A program made the position numbers and the translations under genes. From Kouleothrix aurantiaca (GTDB lineage: Bacteria > Chloroflexota > Chloroflexia > Chloroflexales > Roseiflexaceae), in the NCBI GenBank assembly GCA_001399705.1, contig LJCR01000046.1:1-9745 (forward strand): a stretch of DNA of 9,745 nt, given 5' to 3'. Numbering within the stretch: the stretch's first letter is position 1; every line of letters begins with the position of its first letter. The notes beneath the pieces were generated by a model. The model saw only the letters and a list, made by a program, of their open reading frames with translations. It made no database searches and was not told the origin of the DNA. This document shows positions 5,251-9,745 of the stretch, in pieces.

Positions 5251-7086
5251 TTAATTGCTTGCAGTTATTGGAATAAGTGAACGATGCGTTGGACCGAATA
5301 GTGCATACAGCCCTGTTTTACATACCGTTGTTTTCAAAGTGTTTAGGGCTAAATCACGGATATACGGGGTGGCGGACGAGCACATGCTGCCAGTATCGAC
5401 CCACTCTGCACCTGACCAATAGTAAAGCGTGAGTTGGGAAACATCACTCACCACCCGAAAGTCGCTTGTCACATACGTGATTGTTACACTTATTGGCGCT
5501 GTGAATGCCTGTGAGCTTGTAAGCTCGAATGCATGCCCAGTGAAGGCAAGCGTTGGGTTCAGCGCTACTGTAGGTGTGACAGCAATGGTAGCAGGTCGCG
5601 CGAAGGCGTTTTCCGGCACATCAAAGGTCGTTGTCGAGCCTTTAGTATCGGTGTATGTAAGCTGAGTGGATGTTCCAGGTGTGAAAGATTTGTTCGCTGG
5701 AGCGGCCAGCATCACAAAGCGCACCGCGCCATCAGGTGGAAGTGTGAGGGTGCGTTGCGCCGGCCAGAAATGATTGAGCGCAAGCGTGGGGGTCAGGATG
5801 TATGTGCCAGGCGCAAGCTCGATAAAACTAAAGCGCCCCTGCGCATTGGTGCTTGCGCTTGCACCCGAACTGCGAGCGATAGTCACGCCCGCCACAGGAC
5901 TGAAGCCATCCGCGTGTGTCACGGTTCCGATGATGCTTAGTCCATCGTAGCGCATTACAAACAGCTGGCTACCATTTGCTGCTGCAAACAGATGATTGGG
6001 CACACTCGCCAGCGCGCCATTCAAGACCAATGAATCGGCTGCAAGTTGTGTGCGGCCGATTTCAAGCATCGCCCCGGGGGTGGTGACATCAACGATGTGG
6101 AACATGCTTCGGTCGCCGCGCTGGATAATGAGGTGCTGGCCGTCCAAAACTGCTGCCGGCCGGCCAGCCGACGCGGACGTCAGCGGTGCAGCGAATGTCG
6201 CGCTGCCAAGCAGAACAGGATGTGCAGGCGTGCTCGTGTCGGCAACGCGCACCGTGACGCCAGCAGCAGAGTCGGCAACAATATACACTCGTGCGCCAGC
6301 CGCGAGCAGCGTTACGCTGTTGGTTGGTAGTCCAGGCAAGCCAGCGCCAAGGCGTGACAGCTGCTTAGGAGTGCTTGCGTTGTAGGCGAAAAGTTGCTGA
6401 TTTGCAGTGGTGAGATAATCGTCGCGGCCGGCGATATATCCAACCTGATTGCTGATGGTGAGGTTGGAAGCACCAAACAAACTCGCACTACCAACCCGCT
6501 TGAGCGAAGAAGGATTACTGCGGTCGAAGGCCAGCAGTTCGGAGCGGTAGGGTTGCAGCGTTGAGGCAAGCGAGATCTCGGCGCTAACAAATACGCCGGT
6601 TCCTGCCAGCGCAACGCTGCGAAACGCGCTTCCGAGGTCGCCAGATGGGTAGGTATAGCTGCTGAGCAAGGCCGGACTGGCCGGGTTTTGAACATTGACC
6701 GCCCAGAGTGCGCCAACACCGCCGCATGCCCACCCACACGACCCAGCCGGGCTTGTGCTTGTGGCGAGATAAACCGTTGTACCGTCGGCAGCGATGCTTT
6801 CGATGGTCAAAGGCGTGTTGTTTTTTGCCGGCAGCATCAGCTGGCCAAGCTGGGTTGGCTGAGCTGGATCTGCCACGCCCACAATCACAAGCCGGCCATT
6901 CACACCTGCATAAATATGATCAGCTTGCGAAGACAATGCAGAGACAGGCCCACCCAGGTTCGCTACTCCAAGCGTTGTTATCTGCCCGATGTCTGCCGCT
7001 TGGGCCTGGTTCGCATTCTGGTGAAGTGGCAACCAGCAAAAAGCGACCACCACCAGCACAAGATACGCCCTTGTGATTACGCGCAT
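5251..7086 (-). CDS. Secreted LVIVP-repeat beta-propeller protein with carboxypeptidase-regulatory-like domain
   Basis: A 611-residue exported protein. The start is ATG at 7086, because AGGAG lies 5 bases upstream and a signal peptide begins there (RVITRAYLVLVVVAFCWLPL, cleaved near 'AQAA', residue 31). The frame stays open upstream to 7320, but that part is AT-rich leader containing the promoter. Residues about 35-385 hold LVIVP-like propeller blades, each an aromatic/aliphatic strand plus 'D..NP..P..lG': LVIVGVADPAQPTQLGQL (66-83), LWAVNVQNPASPALLSSY (127-144), and others near 185, 232, 279 and 329. Residues about 384-435 resemble a carboxypeptidase regulatory-like fold: 'IIGTVTHADGFSPVAGVTIA', then 'NAQGRFSF' and 'LAPGTYIL'. 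Residues about 470-600 form a beta-rich tail with 'LTLYYWSGAEWVDTGSMCSS' and 'TGLYALFGP', a module common in exported Chloroflexota proteins. No membrane anchor is seen. Role: probably surface adhesion or binding; catalysis is not indicated. Confidence 0.88.
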   Translation of the reverse strand: MRVITRAYLVLVVVAFCWLPLHQNANQAQAADIGQITTLGVANLGGPVSALSSQADHIYAGVNGRLVIVGVADPAQPTQLGQLMLPAKNNTPLTIESIAADGTTVYLATSTSPAGSCGWACGGVGALWAVNVQNPASPALLSSYTYPSGDLGSAFRSVALAGTGVFVSAEISLASTLQPYRSELLAFDRSNPSSLKRVGSASLFGASNLTISNQVGYIAGRDDYLTTANQQLFAYNASTPKQLSRLGAGLPGLPTNSVTLLAAGARVYIVADSAAGVTVRVADTSTPAHPVLLGSATFAAPLTSASAGRPAAVLDGQHLIIQRGDRSMFHIVDVTTPGAMLEIGRTQLAADSLVLNGALASVPNHLFAAANGSQLFVMRYDGLSIIGTVTHADGFSPVAGVTIARSSGASASTNAQGRFSFIELAPGTYILTPTLALNHFWPAQRTLTLPPDGAVRFVMLAAPANKSFTPGTSTQLTYTDTKGSTTTFDVPENAFARPATIAVTPTVALNPTLAFTGHAFELTSSQAFTAPISVTITYVTSDFRVVSDVSQLTLYYWSGAEWVDTGSMCSSATPYIRDLALNTLKTTVCKTGLYALFGPTHRSLIPITASN

Positions 7087-7500
7087 ATCTACTCCTATTG
7101 TGTGCGAGAGTGAGACAGAGCAAGTATATGGCGAGTTTTGGCTTGTTACAATAGAAAAGGCTATTACTTTAGTTCTATTTACTAACGTCCTCATTAATAG
7201 TTTTTTAGATAAATAATTAGTTATGTGATACTCTAGCAAGAAGTATAGCATACTAGCCCGCTGCCGCCCTACTATAGACAGAATAGCAACGAGAAGCGAG
7301 GCCAGCTTTACGACATTCAAGAAGTATACTGTTGCGTCAATTTACTATCGATTTCCAGGATGGTAAGATTGCTTGATTATGCACTATAGCCGAGGGCAAT
7401 ACAATTGAGCGACAGAGAACACCGAGATCATAAGCAGGAAAATTAAACTCAGTACTCTCTGTGGCCCAATACTTCTGAACGTTGCTATAGTGAGGTAGTG
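7087..7500. other. AT-rich intergenic region, no gene seen
   Basis: The 414 bp between the LVIVP-propeller gene and the downstream glycosyltransferase hold the propeller promoter at 7123-7151. I see no other supported gene, tRNA-like fold or long repeat. The region is visibly AT-rich, especially 7141-7240 and 7320-7480, and stop-laden on both strands apart from the false upstream extension of the propeller frame. A short palindrome, AGTAT-agc-ATACT, lies at about 7242-7254. I find no clear terminator for the glycosyltransferase gene that ends at 7501. Confidence 0.6.
7123..7151 (-). promoter_or_regulatory. Promoter for the LVIVP-propeller gene
   Basis: On the minus strand, TTGTAA (-35, complement of 7146-7151) and TATACT (-10, complement of 7123-7128) are separated by exactly 17 bases. 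Transcription would begin near 7116, about 30 bases before the ATG at 7086. This placement independently supports the shorter start codon for the gene. Confidence 0.65.
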
Positions 7501-8760
7501 CTATTTAGCGCGGGTTTTGTGCGCAGCGGCTGCCAGTGCATACACCGCAAGTGTCTCGCGTGCCGTGCGCTCCCACGAGAACTGGGCGGCGCGCGCCGGC
7601 CCAGCTTGACGCAGTTGGGCGCGTAAGGCCCCATCGCGCAGCAGTGTTCCCAGCGCCTGAGCAATGCTTTCGGTGTCGAGCGCATCGCAGTACAGGCCAG
7701 CGTCGCCCAGCACCTCGGGCAGCGAGCTGTTATTTGCCGCGACAACGGGCGCGCCGCAGGCCAGTGCTTCGAGCACCGGCAGGCCAAAGCCCTCGTAGAG
7801 TGAGGGATAGGCAAATACTTGCGCGCCGGCCATGAGCACTGGCAGATGTTCGGCAGGGACCTTGCCGAGCCAGCGCACATGCTGTTCGACACCGGCGCGC
7901 CCAGGCGCGGCCAGAATGTCTTCATACTTCCAGCCATGTGCGCCAGCAATTGCCAGCGGTGGCGCATCGATGCCTTCAGCAGCAAGCGTGGCGCGCAGGC
8001 GGGCGTAGGCGTTGATCAATGCGGTATGATTTTTGCGCGGCTCAAGCGTGCCAACCATGAGAATGTAGCCATCGTGTTGCAGGCCATAGCCATGGAGCGT
8101 GGCTTGTATTTCGGTGGGCGTATATGGGCGAAACTGTGAACCGGCAGCCGCGTGCACCACAGTGATACGTTCGCTCGGCACCTGCAAATGGCGTTCGATG
8201 TCGCGTTTGGTAGAGTGTGAGTCCGCGATCAGGTGCGTGGCGCGCGTGGCGGCAAAGCGATCTTTCGCACTATGAAGCGACGTGTTATCGCTGACATGGA
8301 ACTCGGGGTGCGAAAGCGTTGTGAGGTCGTGGATGGTGAGCACGGCCGCGCCGCGTGGCGGCACATACTGAAACTGATCCGAGCAGTGGAACACATTGGC
8401 GCGGCCAAGCGCGGCGCGTAATTGCAGGCCTACCGCGCCGCTTGCCGCCAGCGCCCACAGCCGGTCAAGCGCATGATCAACATGTTCGGCCAGGCTGTGG
8501 GCCACGCCAGTGCGCGCGCCGGGCAGCATGCTCAGGTAGCCGCGCTGCAACGCCGGCACACGCACCACGCGGGTGTTGGGCGCGTTGAACAGCTGCGAAT
8601 CCGCCTGCATTGGCCGGCCCGGGTTGAGCGGCAGCAGATCGAGCAATGTCCACTCGTGCTGTGCGCCAGTATGCAAAAGCTCGGCCAAAAGAGCGCGCGT
8701 ATACTCAAGCACGCCGGCCTGCGCGATCCGCAGCACCGAGATGTCGAAGCCAATCCGCAT
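7501..8760 (-). CDS. Family-4 glycosyltransferase, GT-B fold
   Basis: A 419-residue cytoplasmic enzyme that would transfer a sugar from a nucleotide-sugar donor to a growing glycan. The N-terminal acceptor half (about 1-225) opens with 'MRIGFDISVLRIAQAGVLEY' and includes 'AAVLTIHDLTTLSHPE' (138-153) and 'ATHLIADSHSTKRDI' (174-188). The C-terminal donor half holds 'ILMVGTLEPRKNH' (233-245) and the retaining-enzyme E-x7-E block 'SLYEGFGLPVLEALACGAPV' (320-339), followed by 'NNSSLPEVLGDAGLY'. Length is normal for the family. I chose ATG at 8760 because the protein fold begins there; upstream codons to 8811 overlap the preceding gene. The stop of that gene (8763) lies only 2 bases before this ATG, so the two are an operon and probably translationally coupled. 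Sugar specificity cannot be told. Confidence 0.92.
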   Translation of the reverse strand: MRIGFDISVLRIAQAGVLEYTRALLAELLHTGAQHEWTLLDLLPLNPGRPMQADSQLFNAPNTRVVRVPALQRGYLSMLPGARTGVAHSLAEHVDHALDRLWALAASGAVGLQLRAALGRANVFHCSDQFQYVPPRGAAVLTIHDLTTLSHPEFHVSDNTSLHSAKDRFAATRATHLIADSHSTKRDIERHLQVPSERITVVHAAAGSQFRPYTPTEIQATLHGYGLQHDGYILMVGTLEPRKNHTALINAYARLRATLAAEGIDAPPLAIAGAHGWKYEDILAAPGRAGVEQHVRWLGKVPAEHLPVLMAGAQVFAYPSLYEGFGLPVLEALACGAPVVAANNSSLPEVLGDAGLYCDALDTESIAQALGTLLRDGALRAQLRQAGPARAAQFSWERTARETLAVYALAAAAHKTRAK

Positions 8761-8762
8761 GC

Positions 8763-9745
8763 TTACCGCTTCTCCAGTCGCTCCATAATCCGCTCGGCCG
8801 TGTGCCGCCATGTGAAGTGTTCGGCCACATATGCGGCGGCGCGTACGCCGACGGCGCGGGCCGCTTCACGGTGCTCGTAGACATAGCGCATTTGCGCCAC
8901 CAGATGCTCGAAGTCGGCATCGGCCCAGCGCAAATCAGTATAGTACTCGCATTTTGCATCGGCGGGAATGAGAGCGCGCACCTGCACCGGGAAGCCAAGC
9001 TCAGGCGTGAGAAACTCGGTCTGCCCGCTCCAGTCTGTTGCGATCACTGGCAGGCCACATGCCATCGCCTCAAGAATAGGCGCGCCCCAACCTTCGCCAC
9101 GGCTTGGCAGCACAAAGCAGTCGGCGCTGCGGTACAGGCTGCCAAGCTCGGCGGCGGCAATCTGCTGATTGAGCAGCAGTGCCACGGGCGGGCCACGGCG
9201 TGGTAGGTGCAAATCGGCGATCTGCTGGCTGACGCTCACATCGCCATCGAAGTTATTGGTGCGAATGATCAGCAGCACATCGTCGTCGGGGCCAAAGGCG
9301 GCACTATAGGCGCGCAGCAACAGATCGGGAGCCTTGCGCTCGCCCCACTCGAAGATCGACAGAAAGGTGAAGCGGTTGCGCACAGGCCGGCCGGGCAGGC
9401 CCGGGTGGAAGCGTGCCGGGTCGAAGCCGAGTGGCACGATATGAATCGGGCGCGTCACCCCGGCGGCGGCAAAGGTTTCCGCCCCCCAGCGGCTCGGCGT
9501 CCACACCTCGTCCATGGCATTGCAGGCCGCGACCCAATCGGTGGGCAGGCCATCGACTTCGAGCATCGTGAAGCCGATTTTATAGCCCGGGTGGGCGGTG
9601 TAAAACAGATCGGCCTGATCGTAGCTGATCTGTGGCACGTCGTTGCGCAGCGGGCGCGCGGCAGCTGCTTGCAGCGCCGGGTGGGTGATCTGCGCTGGTG
9701 TGGGCCAGGGTGTTGGGCGATGAATAACTTCGACCCCAAGCGCAT
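8763..9745 (-). CDS. Family-4 glycosyltransferase, N-terminus cut by window edge
   Basis: At least 326 residues of a second GT-B enzyme; the frame is open to the right edge and its start lies outside the window. The visible N-terminal half reads '..LGVEVIHRPTPWPTP..', then 'KIGFTMLEVDGLPTDWV' and 'NAMDEVWTPSRWGAETFAAA', a signature of Chloroflexia-type family-4 enzymes. Next come 'HIVPLGFDPARFHPG' and 'FLSIFEWGERKAPDLLLRAY', where the donor domain begins. The E-x7-E block is 'SRGEGWGAPILEAMACGLPV', followed by 'ATDWSGQTEFL'. The C-terminus ends 'HFTWRHTAERIMERLEKR'. A GTG at 9638 is in frame but internal, since homologous-looking sequence continues upstream. It is the first visible gene of an operon with the glycosyltransferase at 7501-8760. 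Confidence 0.92.
   Translation of the reverse strand, partial: ALGVEVIHRPTPWPTPAQITHPALQAAAARPLRNDVPQISYDQADLFYTAHPGYKIGFTMLEVDGLPTDWVAACNAMDEVWTPSRWGAETFAAAGVTRPIHIVPLGFDPARFHPGLPGRPVRNRFTFLSIFEWGERKAPDLLLRAYSAAFGPDDDVLLIIRTNNFDGDVSVSQQIADLHLPRRGPPVALLLNQQIAAAELGSLYRSADCFVLPSRGEGWGAPILEAMACGLPVIATDWSGQTEFLTPELGFPVQVRALIPADAKCEYYTDLRWADADFEHLVAQMRYVYEHREAARAVGVRAAAYVAEHFTWRHTAERIMERLEKR

Noticed and set aside
7087..7320. N-terminal extension of the LVIVP-propeller frame by 78 residues to an ATG at 7320
   Set aside because: The extension crosses a TTGTAA-17-TATACT promoter and buries the signal peptide at residue 79. The ATG at 7086 has AGGAG at ideal spacing.
7272..7490. CTATAG hexamer recurring at 7272, 7384 and 7485
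   Set aside because: A six-base palindrome three times in an AT-rich spacer, with unequal spacing and no longer shared flank, is within chance.
7483..7491. Plus-strand TGCTATAGT extended -10-like sequence
   Set aside because: No gene lies downstream on the plus strand and there is no -35; it could only drive antisense RNA, for which nothing else argues.
8761..8811. Upstream start at 8811 for the glycosyltransferase ending at 7501
   Set aside because: It would add 17 residues overlapping the preceding gene; the conserved GT-B start MRIGFDIS begins at 8760.
9636..9638. GTG at 9638 as the start of the upstream glycosyltransferase
   Set aside because: The frame stays open to the window edge and the codons before it (LGVEVIHRPTPWPTP) look like genuine glycosyltransferase sequence, so the GTG is internal.

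Overview
The window looks like chromosomal DNA of a filamentous, GC-rich Chloroflexota bacterium (class Chloroflexia; a Roseiflexaceae or Kouleothrix-like relative is my best guess). This is inferred from protein style, not from a marker gene. Supporting hints are Chloroflexia-type glycosyltransferases, a short coiled-coil protein of the kind found in their glycan clusters, and exported beta-propeller proteins, one ending in a 'YWSGAEWVD...ALFG' tail module. There are no rRNA or tRNA genes, CRISPR arrays, transposases or phage genes.

Left part (1-2256). An AraC-family regulator on the minus strand runs off the left edge. Divergent from it is a plus-strand gene whose N-terminal half looks like a DinB-type four-helix protein and whose C-terminal half looks like the tail of a family-4 glycosyltransferase, so it is probably a chimera. 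It converges on a short minus-strand coiled-coil protein, with only 9 bp between the stop codons.

Middle part (2330-7086), all minus strand. A secreted FG-GAP/VCBS beta-propeller with a C-terminal BACON-like domain has its own extended -10 promoter and a good intrinsic terminator. Upstream of it lies an AT-rich SAM-dependent methyltransferase, at about 40% GC in hand-counted lines against roughly 55-75% in lines counted from neighbouring genes. Then comes a second secreted beta-propeller built of LVIVP-like repeats, followed by a carboxypeptidase-regulatory-like domain and the tail module. A 13-bp perfect inverted repeat separates the last two. The second propeller's start is set by an AGGAG site and a well-spaced promoter.

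Right part (7087-9745). After a 414-bp AT-rich gap with no gene, two family-4 glycosyltransferases lie head to tail on the minus strand, 2 bp apart; the upstream one is cut by the right edge.

Reading it together, this is most likely the edge of a cell-surface glycan or glycoprotein locus. The two glycosyltransferases and the methyltransferase would build and decorate a surface sugar, and the two secreted propellers would be the exported surface proteins. The functional link is inferred from proximity, and each exported gene appears to have its own promoter. No established named system is recognisable. The most unusual items are the chimeric gene at 1036-1755, the foreign-looking methyltransferase between two secreted propellers, and the two propeller architectures.
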